Assembly (NCBI GenBank): GCA_003553525.1
Contig: PWEO01000020.1
Location: forward strand, 1-60,587
DNA from: Clostridiaceae bacterium
GTDB lineage: Bacteria > Bacillota > Clostridia > Peptostreptococcales > T1SED10-28
Direction of reading: 5' to 3'
Length of the DNA: 60,587 bases
Shown here: in pieces, positions 17,173 to 24,983 of the stretch
How the letters are laid out: every line of letters starts with the position of its first letter
Position numbering within the stretch: position 1 is the stretch's first letter
The notes under the pieces: generated by a model
The model's database searches: none
What the model saw: the letters and a program-made list of their open reading frames with translations, nothing else
What the model was told of the DNA's origin: nothing
Program-made: the position numbers and the translations under genes

Positions 17173-19404
17173 TTATTTCGCTTCAACATTTTCTTCAAAA
17201 AAAACCGAAATCTGGTTTCTTCCCTTATCTTTGGATTCATACAATCCTTTATCTGCCCGATCAATAAGCTCCTTTTTGTGCATCTTAACTTCCGGCTTAA
17301 TAGTGGCGGCTCCAATGGATAATGTGATTCTATCGGAAATATCCGAGTGACTGTGGCAGAGTTTTAGGGTTTGCACCTGTTTTTTAATATGCTCCGCCAC
17401 CCTTAATGCGCCGGATCGATCGGTATTCGGAAGCAATACGACAAATTCATCCCCGCCGTAACGGGCTATCAGATCCGTTGATCGCTTCAAACTCTTCTCA
17501 ATGGTTTTGGCAATCCTCTGCAGTGCACGGTCTCCTTCCAAATGCCCGTAATGATCATTGTACTCTTTAAAGTAGTCTACATCCAGGAGTAATAGGGATA
17601 CCTTCTCCTGTTCCCTCAGGGAGTTATTCCATACGTATTCAAAAGTTTTATCGAAACATCTTCGATTAGGAATATTGGTCAACCCATCCAATTCCGAAAT
17701 TTTTTGCAATTTATTGTTTAGTATTTTTAATGTCTGCTCGGTTTTTTCTCTAATTTGTATTTCTTTTTTAAGAGCTTTTGATTTCTGAGCATTATTAATG
17801 GCGATAGCCAAATAGGAGGACAAAGTTTTTAGAGTCTCCAGCTGATTTTCTGTATAAACATCTTTTTGCTGGCTTTGCACCGTTACAACACCAATGGCTC
17901 GATCCTCAATCATCAAGGGTGAAAAAAGAACCGACTGCATAGGATCTCCTACGGTATGGGAGGTTCCCTCTAAATAACTGTCGTACTCCGACTCCACATC
18001 ATTTATTAATACATCTTTATTGTTTTTCAGACACCAGGCAGCCCAGCTATGTTTGCTATCAATGGGTACTCCGAAAGAGGCTTGTTTTACTCCATTTTCA
18101 ATGTACAGTTCATAAAGTATCGTTTCTTCTTTATCGTCCACCAATCCGATCCCCAAAACCGTAGCTTCCATTAACTGATTTAAACTTTCATATAAGAGAT
18201 CGAATATTTTTTCCAAATCCAAGGTGGCCGTAATATTCTGTCCGATTTCCCCTACCACTTCCATCTGCTTATAAGAGTAACCAAGTTCCTTTGTTTTCTT
18301 CTCCAATTCCTGAACCAGATAACGATAGGTTTTCGTCTCTTTTTGAGATTTCCCCAATTGCAGCTGAAAAGAAATACTGCGAAGTTTTTCATTTCTTCTT
18401 TTGGTTTCGGTTTCCACAGTGGTTTGATAAAAGCCTTTATAATATTTATAGGCTAAGGACTCCTGACCCATCTTTTCATACACCCGAGCCATGGATGCAT
18501 ATATATCGGGAATTAAAGCATCCCCATCAATACTCTTTGCAACTTCCAGGGCCTTATTCAAGTTTTCAATAGCGTTTACCAGATCATCTTTATCCAACAT
18601 GATCTCGTAAACATCCTTATAAATTACCACTTGGTGATGATAGTCTTTGGTCTCTTTAGCCAACTTCAAACTTTTTCGAAATTCTTCCAGAGACCTATCC
18701 GCTTTTCCTTGATTTTTATACATTTTTCCTAACAGATGTAAACTATAGGAATACATGACTTTCGCATCATTTTCCTTGCATATTTCCAAAACCTGTTCAA
18801 TGTTGTTCTTGGCCCGGTCCCAATTTTCCTTTTCAAGATATACCTCCGCCGTGTTAAACAGAGGAATCGCCTGACCATATATATCTTGATTCATTCCGTA
18901 TTTTTCAAGACTATCCTGATAATAGCCTAAGGCGGAATCCAAATCATGGAGCTCCTTATGAAGCCCTCCTAAATTATTTAAAATTCCGGCTTCCAGTTCT
19001 AATAATTTTTCACTTTTTGCTACTTCTAAGGCCTGTCCATAGTAATCCATGGCATGATCATAGGTTTTCATATAAAGATGGACATTGCCCAGCGCATTTA
19101 GAGCCTCAGTTTCGATCTTCCCGCTGGGTAACAGTTTGGAGGTTTCCAGAGCAAGATTCAAGGATTCAATGGCTTCATTAAGCTTTCCCGTCATCCATAA
19201 ACAGCGACCGATTCGAGTTAAGCTTTCCGCCTTTTCCTCTTTGTAAAAGTTCATCTCCGCCATATTCAGAGCTTCCTTAGCTAAAACCAGAGCATCCTCC
19301 GGGTGGCTTCTTTCTTTAAACTTCGCCTTGTCTAGCAAGTCCCGCACTTTGGTCTTACGATTCACTTTTTGACGCTCTTGATTTTTTTTCACTGCACTCT
19401 GCAT
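17173..19404 (-). CDS. TPR-GAF-GGDEF diguanylate cyclase
   Basis: Makes c-di-GMP from GTP. About 743 residues, no membrane helix. Tetratricopeptide repeats fill about 30-350 (LGRIxxxxGKLNEAIESLN-type units), a coiled segment follows, then a GAF domain (about 390-550), then GGDEF (about 580-735). The active-site motif is intact (GGDEF at 650-654) and the product-inhibition I-site RSTD lies exactly five residues before it. The start is set at the ATG at 19404 behind AAGGAGGG; the frame continues up to 19479, but that part is the 3' strand of a riboswitch. It is regulated by a c-di-GMP-I riboswitch. Confidence 0.93.
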   Translation of the reverse strand: MQSAVKKNQERQKVNRKTKVRDLLDKAKFKERSHPEDALVLAKEALNMAEMNFYKEEKAESLTRIGRCLWMTGKLNEAIESLNLALETSKLLPSGKIETEALNALGNVHLYMKTYDHAMDYYGQALEVAKSEKLLELEAGILNNLGGLHKELHDLDSALGYYQDSLEKYGMNQDIYGQAIPLFNTAEVYLEKENWDRAKNNIEQVLEICKENDAKVMYSYSLHLLGKMYKNQGKADRSLEEFRKSLKLAKETKDYHHQVVIYKDVYEIMLDKDDLVNAIENLNKALEVAKSIDGDALIPDIYASMARVYEKMGQESLAYKYYKGFYQTTVETETKRRNEKLRSISFQLQLGKSQKETKTYRYLVQELEKKTKELGYSYKQMEVVGEIGQNITATLDLEKIFDLLYESLNQLMEATVLGIGLVDDKEETILYELYIENGVKQASFGVPIDSKHSWAAWCLKNNKDVLINDVESEYDSYLEGTSHTVGDPMQSVLFSPLMIEDRAIGVVTVQSQQKDVYTENQLETLKTLSSYLAIAINNAQKSKALKKEIQIREKTEQTLKILNNKLQKISELDGLTNIPNRRCFDKTFEYVWNNSLREQEKVSLLLLDVDYFKEYNDHYGHLEGDRALQRIAKTIEKSLKRSTDLIARYGGDEFVVLLPNTDRSGALRVAEHIKKQVQTLKLCHSHSDISDRITLSIGAATIKPEVKMHKKELIDRADKGLYESKDKGRNQISVFFEENVEAK

Positions 19405-19415
19405 ATTATCCCTCC

Positions 19416-19424
19416 TTAAACCAT
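19416..19424 (-). CDS. Two-codon upstream ORF (ATG GTT TAA)
   Basis: A complete AAGGAGG site is followed eight bases later by ATG-GTT-TAA. The stop codon runs straight into the second AAGGAGGG that serves the cyclase ATG at 19404. The layout suggests a minimal regulatory uORF coupling riboswitch state to cyclase translation. Whether it is translated is not known. Confidence 0.4.
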   Translation of the reverse strand: MV

Positions 19425-19457
19425 AAAAAATCCTCCTTATAAACACAACGAGGCAAA

Positions 19458-19542
19458 TAAACTCGCAGCTGGCTGCCATAGTGATGCCACTTTAGGCCCT
19501 GTTAGCTTTGCGTCTTTGCCTTTCGGCAAATTTGCCTATGAA
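19458..19542 (-). promoter_or_regulatory. c-di-GMP-I (GEMM-I) riboswitch aptamer
   Basis: Read on the minus strand, the conserved AGGCAAA leads into a hairpin TTTGCC-GAAA-GGCAAA with a GNRA tetraloop. Then come the hallmark GACGCAAAGCTA, CAGGGCCTAA, a small AGTG/CACT hairpin, and ATGGCAGCCAGCTGC, the tetraloop-receptor side. These are the signature elements of GEMM-I in order. The aptamer ends about 55 nt before the cyclase start. A TTTGCCT segment at 19451-19457 is complementary to AGGCAAA and could be the switching strand. No terminator follows, so translational control is more likely. Confidence 0.9.
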
Positions 19543-19624
19543 ATTATGTTTAGGAAAACCGCTGATATTCTCTCCTCTAATAACTCATTTATAATCATTT
19601 CTCTTTTTTATAATACATAGTACT

Positions 19625-19652
19625 ATTATACCATTTTTCAGAAAAATTACAA
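19625..19652 (-). promoter_or_regulatory. Promoter of the c-di-GMP riboswitch transcript
   Basis: TTGTAA, 16 nt, TATAAT on the minus strand, about 80 bases before the aptamer. The remaining part of the 19405-19766 gap (about 19655-19766) is AT-rich, with three short direct copies of TTTCAAAATA-like sequence near 19671-19700 and nothing else recognisable. Confidence 0.65.
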
Positions 19653-19766
19653 TTCTTTTCTGCTCTTTTTCAAAATATTTCAAAATATTTCAAAAAACAT
19701 CAAAGACTATTGATTTCCGATTCCACAAAGCATCCATCCAGGAGCGCCCTCTCCACCGGCTCTATT

Positions 19767-20615
19767 TTAGGAAACATCTCCCTGCTCATTCATTAAAAGA
19801 TCTGAGACATTCACAATTATTTCTTCCAACTCCCTTTCCTCAATTCCTAAGTTATCCAGTGCCCAAGGATTGAATCGATAATTCAAACCCTCCACCCCGA
19901 CGTTTTCGATCAGCATCATGGTTATTGCATCGGCAACGTGAACGATAGAAACCAATTGTGTATATTCCTTTGCCTCTTGGGGTCGATGGTGGTAGGCAAT
20001 GGCTTCCCGTAAATTTTCAGGAAGATTCCATTTTTCAGCGATTCGGTATCCGATTTCTGCATGATTAAATCCCAAAACCTCTTCTTCCCCTGTTAAAAAA
20101 CTTATTTTCTTCAGTTCAACTTTTTCTAATATATCCCGGTAACCTTCTTTCATATGATAATCTAAAATCACTTTCCCGATATCTCTTAAGAGTCCGGCAA
20201 TATAGGCTTCCTCTACTTTTTTATATTTGATTTTTTTCGCCAGATAGCGTGCAATAATAGCTCCTGACTGAGATTGCTTCCACAGGTCTTCTTTTTTCAG
20301 GCCGTAGGAACCTAAATCTTTAATATACATCGTATTAACAGTGCTGGCTAAAACAATATTTTTAATCGTGTTAAAGCCCAGTAAAACCACAGCCTCAGAT
20401 ACGGTTCCGATTTTGCTGGGGTACCCGTAATGAAGAGAGTTTGAAAGTTTCAATACTCGGGTGGTTAAACTCTGATCCTTTAAAATTTCCCTTTCCAAAT
20501 CCTTTATATCGGAATTCGGATCCTCTGTAAGGCGAATAACATTTCTCAGTGCCACAGGCCAAGACGGCATTTCTTCAATACTTGATAGAATTTCTTCCAT
20601 ACTTACCTTTTTCAT
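19767..20615 (-). CDS. HDOD domain signalling protein
   Basis: About 282 residues. The HDOD domain (about 5-205) is a degenerate HD-like domain found in bacterial signalling; it opens with EEILSSIEEMPSWPVALRN and has DQSLTTRVLKLSNS and the region AYIAGLLRDIGKVILD. HDOD proteins usually lack catalysis and interact with partners in c-di-GMP or stress pathways. The ATG at 20615 has GAGGGGG upstream; an ATG at 20648 overlaps the mgsA stop (ATGA) but lacks a ribosome site. Co-transcribed with mgsA. Confidence 0.87.
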   Translation of the reverse strand: MKKVSMEEILSSIEEMPSWPVALRNVIRLTEDPNSDIKDLEREILKDQSLTTRVLKLSNSLHYGYPSKIGTVSEAVVLLGFNTIKNIVLASTVNTMYIKDLGSYGLKKEDLWKQSQSGAIIARYLAKKIKYKKVEEAYIAGLLRDIGKVILDYHMKEGYRDILEKVELKKISFLTGEEEVLGFNHAEIGYRIAEKWNLPENLREAIAYHHRPQEAKEYTQLVSIVHVADAITMMLIENVGVEGLNYRFNPWALDNLGIEERELEEIIVNVSDLLMNEQGDVS

Positions 20616-20644
20616 CGTAAAAACCCCCTCGGTTGGTCTTACCT

Positions 20645-21133
20645 TCATCTGCTTTTATCTTCCGATCTTTTATTTGAACCGGTTCTTTCAGTAAGGTTCT
20701 TTGTGACGATTTTTCGCTCATATACCTCGTTGAACAACCGGGAGCTTACGATAAAATCCGCCGTAGCCTTGTTCGCCGCTATGGGGATATCATATAGTGC
20801 GGCGATTCGAAGAAGAGCCTTCACATCGGGGTCGTGGGGTTGCGCTTCCAGGGGATCCCAGAAAAAAATCATCATGTCGATTTTTTCCTCTGCAATAGCG
20901 GCACCCACCTGCTGGTCTCCCCCTAAGGGGCCGCTTTTGAAGCCACTGACGGATAGTTTTGTATGCTCCTCCAATAGTTTAGCCGTTGTTCCCGTTCCTA
21001 CTAAGGTATGGGGTTCTAGAATTTCTTTGTGTTTTTGTGCCCAGTCCATCAGTTCCTGTTTCCGATTGTCATGGGCGATCAAAGCAATATTTTTAATGCT
21101 GTTGGATTTCGATATTCGGTAACCGTATTTCAT
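20645..21133 (-). CDS. mgsA: Methylglyoxal synthase
   Basis: Converts dihydroxyacetone phosphate to methylglyoxal and phosphate, a bypass of lower glycolysis when phosphate is short. 162 residues. Hallmarks are [22 protein letters not shown], the phosphate and catalytic loop [12 protein letters not shown] (Asp73), and [17 protein letters not shown] with the conserved His. The C-terminal tail of about 20 charged residues is slightly longer than in E. coli MgsA (152). It overlaps or abuts the HDOD gene. Confidence 0.96.
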   Translation of the reverse strand: MKYGYRISKSNSIKNIALIAHDNRKQELMDWAQKHKEILEPHTLVGTGTTAKLLEEHTKLSVSGFKSGPLGGDQQVGAAIAEEKIDMMIFFWDPLEAQPHDPDVKALLRIAALYDIPIAANKATADFIVSSRLFNEVYERKIVTKNLTERTGSNKRSEDKSR

Positions 21134-21250
21134 TCCTTAAGCCTCCAGTATCAGTTAATTTAGTGCAGCTTGTCAGTTGCCCACCCGTTAGTCCTTTAAT
21201 AAATTCACTTTTCATTCCATTGTTTTTACTCTATTGTTTTCTTTACTCTA

Positions 21251-21646
21251 TTATAACAGATTCCTCCAAAAAATATGCAAAAGTGCCAGAACATATACCA
21301 CGCCGCCCAAACTTCGATGGACCAGCCGCCAATGTTTTTTAAAGGGCTTAATACGGGGTCCGACTAAGGCAACAATGGCCATTAAAAGCAGTGTATACAA
21401 TAACAGGGTACCGGTGTGCCATACGGTTAAACTGAAAGCTTGAAAACCGTGATAAAAACCCAAAGCTAAAACGGCCAAGCCTAGAGCCGGATGAGCTTTT
21501 CTGGAGAACCGGTAAATCTTTCCCAATGGTTCGGCTTTTTCCTTGCCATCCTTCTTGAGTTTCTTTAAGTACATTTGTTTAACAGGGTATATGCTTCCCA
21601 TTAAAACAATAAATGCGATATTTATCCATCCGATCATTACAACCAT
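21251..21646 (-). CDS. Small four-helix membrane protein, cytochrome-b-like
   Basis: 131 residues with four predicted membrane helices at about 3-22, 52-70, 80-95 and 109-128. Histidines sit within or at helix ends (KAHPALG, FYHGF, VWHTG, HWRLVHRSLGG, ALLHIFW), a spacing that would suit a bis-histidine haem as in cytochrome b561 or ferric-reductase-like domains. Haem binding is inference; the protein is not assigned to a characterised family. It is encoded between mgsA and a response regulator on the same strand, with small gaps. Confidence 0.7.
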   Translation of the reverse strand: MVVMIGWINIAFIVLMGSIYPVKQMYLKKLKKDGKEKAEPLGKIYRFSRKAHPALGLAVLALGFYHGFQAFSLTVWHTGTLLLYTLLLMAIVALVGPRIKPFKKHWRLVHRSLGGVVYVLALLHIFWRNLL

Positions 21647-21713
21647 TACATAACCTCCTCATTTTTTTAATTTAAGCCAGTGCATAGAATTTTTTACCCA
21701 TTCCCAAAATATA

Positions 21714-22553
21714 TCAATCAGCTCTTCCCAGATTTTCAATATTTCTTTGCAGTCCATGGGTCAGCTTCTCTGTAAGAGTCTTCGCCTCTTCCCCTTCATC
21801 AGGGTAGGTTACAAAGTTTATTCCCAGTTGATAGTCTTTCATTTTTCCCTGCTCTTTTTTCAGTTCTTTAAACCGCTGTTGCACCTTGTTTTGAACGATT
21901 TTCCGCTTCTGCTGATCACAGAAGGGTAAAATTCCTACAAAGGTTTGATTTCCATATTGTAGAAAGTGATCGGTTTCAAACAGTAGCCTTTCCATTTCTT
22001 CTTTGATTTGGAATGCGAGGCTATAATACTCATTTTCAATATTAGGACCCTGCATAGCTTTGGGCTTAAAAAAAGATGCAATCATTATTGAAACCGGATA
22101 ATTTCCTTTTTGCCCTTTAAATAATTCTTTTCTTAGCAGGGCGGGAAAGTCCAAATGAATCTTTTCCCTGGCAAAATCTTCTTTTTTCATCATCATCTTT
22201 TTAGTTTTTTCAATCAGAACTTTTTCAGAAAAAGGTTTCACGATGATCTCCGATGCTCCAGCCATAATCAAAGATAAAATTTTCTCCTTTTTTGTATCCC
22301 CAGTTAGAGCGAGAATGGGAATATGGGGATATTGCAATTGAACTTTTTTGAGTTCTTCCACTCGGCTTTCTTTCCTAGCATCCACATCCATAAAAACCAA
22401 TGGGATTTCTTCTTTTCCTAAGGCCTCTATGTGTCCCCTTAACTGTAAAACATCCTCAAACTCGAAAGAATCCATATCCATTGTACGTAGTGCATATTTA
22501 ATATTTTCTCTAAGACTTGTTATGGAGGCCAAAATTAGAGCCTTGGGCTTCAT
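21714..22553 (-). CDS. Response regulator with degenerate GGDEF-like output domain
   Basis: 279 residues. Residues 1-125 form a REC domain: phospho-acceptor Asp in VFMDVDARK, conserved Thr in ALTGD and Lys in IVKPFSE. The rest (about 130-279) follows the GGDEF fold; HFLQYGNQTFVGILP aligns with the R-Y-GGDEF-hhhLP segment, but the motif reads GNQTF, so cyclase activity is not expected. It could act as a c-di-GMP receptor or a structural output. No histidine kinase is adjacent. Confidence 0.75.
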   Translation of the reverse strand: MKPKALILASITSLRENIKYALRTMDMDSFEFEDVLQLRGHIEALGKEEIPLVFMDVDARKESRVEELKKVQLQYPHIPILALTGDTKKEKILSLIMAGASEIIVKPFSEKVLIEKTKKMMMKKEDFAREKIHLDFPALLRKELFKGQKGNYPVSIMIASFFKPKAMQGPNIENEYYSLAFQIKEEMERLLFETDHFLQYGNQTFVGILPFCDQQKRKIVQNKVQQRFKELKKEQGKMKDYQLGINFVTYPDEGEEAKTLTEKLTHGLQRNIENLGRAD

Positions 22554-22692
22554 CTTCCATCACTTCCTTTTTATTTGCTTTTGATTAATATACCCTTTTG
22601 ACTCCCGATGTTAACAAATTCCCGTTTTTTAGTGTAAGGGCTTCTCTTTTATAGACTTACCTTCTCTCTTATCCCAAATTTTCCCTGCATAC

Positions 22693-22725
22693 AAAAAACT
22701 CTGCAGTCTATACTACAGAGTTTTA
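22693..22725 (-). terminator. Rho-independent terminator of the topoisomerase pair
   Basis: AAAACTCTG pairs with CAGAGTTTT around a 12-nt loop; T tract on the minus strand after parC. Confidence 0.8.
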
Positions 22726-22760
22726 AAAAGAAGTTTGAAATTTTTTTAGAATATTCTTCT

Positions 22761-24944
22761 TTACAATAGTTGTAATTGTTCTCCAAGATCTTTACGATCC
22801 GTCTTTTTTAAGTAAGTTCCGATGGTGGCAATACTTCCCCGATAATAGGCCACATCTTCAAAATCAACATCTTCCAGTTGTTTGATGTCTTTTAAGAAAC
22901 TATCCTTCTTCGGTTTCAGAACCTGGATTCCCCGAGAATGACGAGTGTTCTTTTCACTTATTTTTTTCGTGTTAAAAACCAGTACTTTTTCAATGCTGCT
23001 TATGGCCACCAAGTCCTTATCTTCCTTGATAAACTCCAGATGTATCAGAGGAAACTCAGCATTGTAAGCCTTTGCCAGTTTTTTTCGATTGGTTTTGGTT
23101 TCATAACTGGAAAGAGGAATACGAGCAGCTTTTCCTGTTTTATATAAGAACAGCATCCATCCGGAGTAGTCCATCGTGGAAGTCATATAAATAATTTCTT
23201 CCCCTTCCTCCAGTCCCAGCAGGTTTGGAAGGTAATCTCCTAACACGCTGGCTTTTGCATCTTCCAGCTCATGGGCTTTCATTTTATATACCACATGTTT
23301 ATTGGAAAAGAATAGCAGATCTTCTTTATTACTGCCTTCCACTGCCTGCATAACCTTGTCATAATCCTTCAGTTTATGATCATTGCTAACTCTAAGAGAG
23401 GTTAAGGGAATCTTTTTAAAGTACTGATCCTTAGTGATGAAAAACTTCACATTGTATTCACTGACGAAGATCTCCTCTTTATATTCCTCTACTTTCTCTT
23501 CGTGAATCAATGTGGTCCGTCTTTCCTGACCATATTTCTCCATCACCCGCTGTAAATCCTTACCAATTAGGTTTTTAACCTTTTTCTCGCTGTTTAAAGT
23601 GTTTTCCAAGCTTAGAATCTCTTTTTCCAGCCGTCTAATATCCTTGGTTTTCTTTAGGATATATTCCTGGTTAAAGTTTCGAAGTTTTATTTCCGCAATA
23701 AAATCGGCCTGCACCTGATCAATGTAAAATCCCTCCATCAAGTTCGGCACTACTTCCCGGTCCACCTTGGTATCCTTAACGATTTTTACCGCTTTATCAA
23801 TATCCAAAAGAATTTTCTCCAAACCCTTTAACAAATGCAGTTCTTTGGTTTTATCCGTGATATCATACTGCAGTTTTCTTCGGATGCAGTCCATACGAAA
23901 ACTTGTCCACTCCTTAAGAATCTCCCGGACACCCAATACTCTCGGGGAGCTGTTGATCAAAATGTTAAAGTTGCAGCTGAAGGAATCCTCCAGGGCGGTT
24001 AAGCGAAAAATCTTGGTCATCAGTTTTTCCTGATCCACTCCCCGTTTTAAATCCAGAGTGATTTTCAGTCCGTTTTTATCGGTCTCATCCCGAAGGTCGG
24101 ATATTTCTTTGATCTTGCCGCTTTTAATATATTCAATGAGTTTTTCCATAATGGCTTCCACCGTGGTGGTATAGGGTATCTCATAAATATCGATGCAGTT
24201 ATTTTTCTCATCATAGCGATACTTCCCTCGGACTTTAAAACTTCCCCTGCCCTTATTATATATCTGTTTCATGGTCTCTTTACTGTAGACGATCTCTCCC
24301 CCGCTGGGAAAATCCGGAGCGAGAAGATGCTCTTCGATTTGTACGTTTTCATCCTTCAGATATTCTATGGTGGTTTTACAGATCTCTTTTAGATTAAAGC
24401 TGGGAATATTACTGGCCATCCCCACGGCGATACCTAAGTTCGGCGTGGTTAGAATATTGGGGTAACTGGTAGGGAGTAGTCGCGGTTCCGTTGTGGTATT
24501 ATCATAATTCGCGATAAAGTCCACGGTGTTTTTCTGAATATCATTGAAGAACTCTTCCGTTAACTTCTCCAGTTTTGCCTCGGTATAACGGTGGGCAGCA
24601 TAGCTCATATCTCTGGAATATCGTTTCCCAAAATTCCCCTTACTCTCCACAAAGGGATGAAGCAATGCCTCGTTTCCCCGGGTTAGACGAACCATGGTTT
24701 CATAAATGGCTCCGTCACCATGGGGGTTTAAACGCATGGTTTGTCCCACAATATTGGCACTTTTGGTTTTTGCGCCTTTGATCAAACCCATTTTATACAT
24801 GGTATATAAAAGTTTTCGATGGGAGGGTTTAAACCCGTCGATTTCCGGTAAAGCCCTGGAAACAATAACACTCATTGAGTAGGGCATATAATTTACTTTT
24901 AAGGTGTCTATAATATTGGTCTGATTCACATTTCCTTGCAACAT
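22761..24944 (-). CDS. parC: Topoisomerase IV subunit A (divergent)
   Basis: 727-residue DNA cleavage subunit of a type IIA topoisomerase. The catalytic Tyr is in AAHRYTEAKL, and the N-terminal helix carries YSMSVIVSRALPEIDGFKPSHRK. The C-terminal domain is short and lacks the QRRxxG GyrA-box of gyrase, so decatenation rather than supercoiling is expected. The quinolone region reads NPHGDGAIYET: the Ser of S83/S80 is Gly and the next acidic position is Glu. It pairs with the ATPase subunit encoded 39 bases upstream. Confidence 0.9.
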   Translation of the reverse strand: MLQGNVNQTNIIDTLKVNYMPYSMSVIVSRALPEIDGFKPSHRKLLYTMYKMGLIKGAKTKSANIVGQTMRLNPHGDGAIYETMVRLTRGNEALLHPFVESKGNFGKRYSRDMSYAAHRYTEAKLEKLTEEFFNDIQKNTVDFIANYDNTTTEPRLLPTSYPNILTTPNLGIAVGMASNIPSFNLKEICKTTIEYLKDENVQIEEHLLAPDFPSGGEIVYSKETMKQIYNKGRGSFKVRGKYRYDEKNNCIDIYEIPYTTTVEAIMEKLIEYIKSGKIKEISDLRDETDKNGLKITLDLKRGVDQEKLMTKIFRLTALEDSFSCNFNILINSSPRVLGVREILKEWTSFRMDCIRRKLQYDITDKTKELHLLKGLEKILLDIDKAVKIVKDTKVDREVVPNLMEGFYIDQVQADFIAEIKLRNFNQEYILKKTKDIRRLEKEILSLENTLNSEKKVKNLIGKDLQRVMEKYGQERRTTLIHEEKVEEYKEEIFVSEYNVKFFITKDQYFKKIPLTSLRVSNDHKLKDYDKVMQAVEGSNKEDLLFFSNKHVVYKMKAHELEDAKASVLGDYLPNLLGLEEGEEIIYMTSTMDYSGWMLFLYKTGKAARIPLSSYETKTNRKKLAKAYNAEFPLIHLEFIKEDKDLVAISSIEKVLVFNTKKISEKNTRHSRGIQVLKPKKDSFLKDIKQLEDVDFEDVAYYRGSIATIGTYLKKTDRKDLGEQLQLL

Positions 24945-24983
24945 TCACGCCTCCTAATTCTTGCCTGTTCATAAATCTATACT

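Noticed and set aside
19405-19479. N-terminal extension of the TPR-GAF-GGDEF protein up to 19479
   Set aside because: Those codons coincide with the 3' strand of the c-di-GMP aptamer, and a strong AAGGAGGG precedes the ATG at 19404.
19671-19700. Short TTTCAAAATA direct repeats as a CRISPR or iteron array
   Set aside because: Only about three short AT-rich copies without unique spacers.
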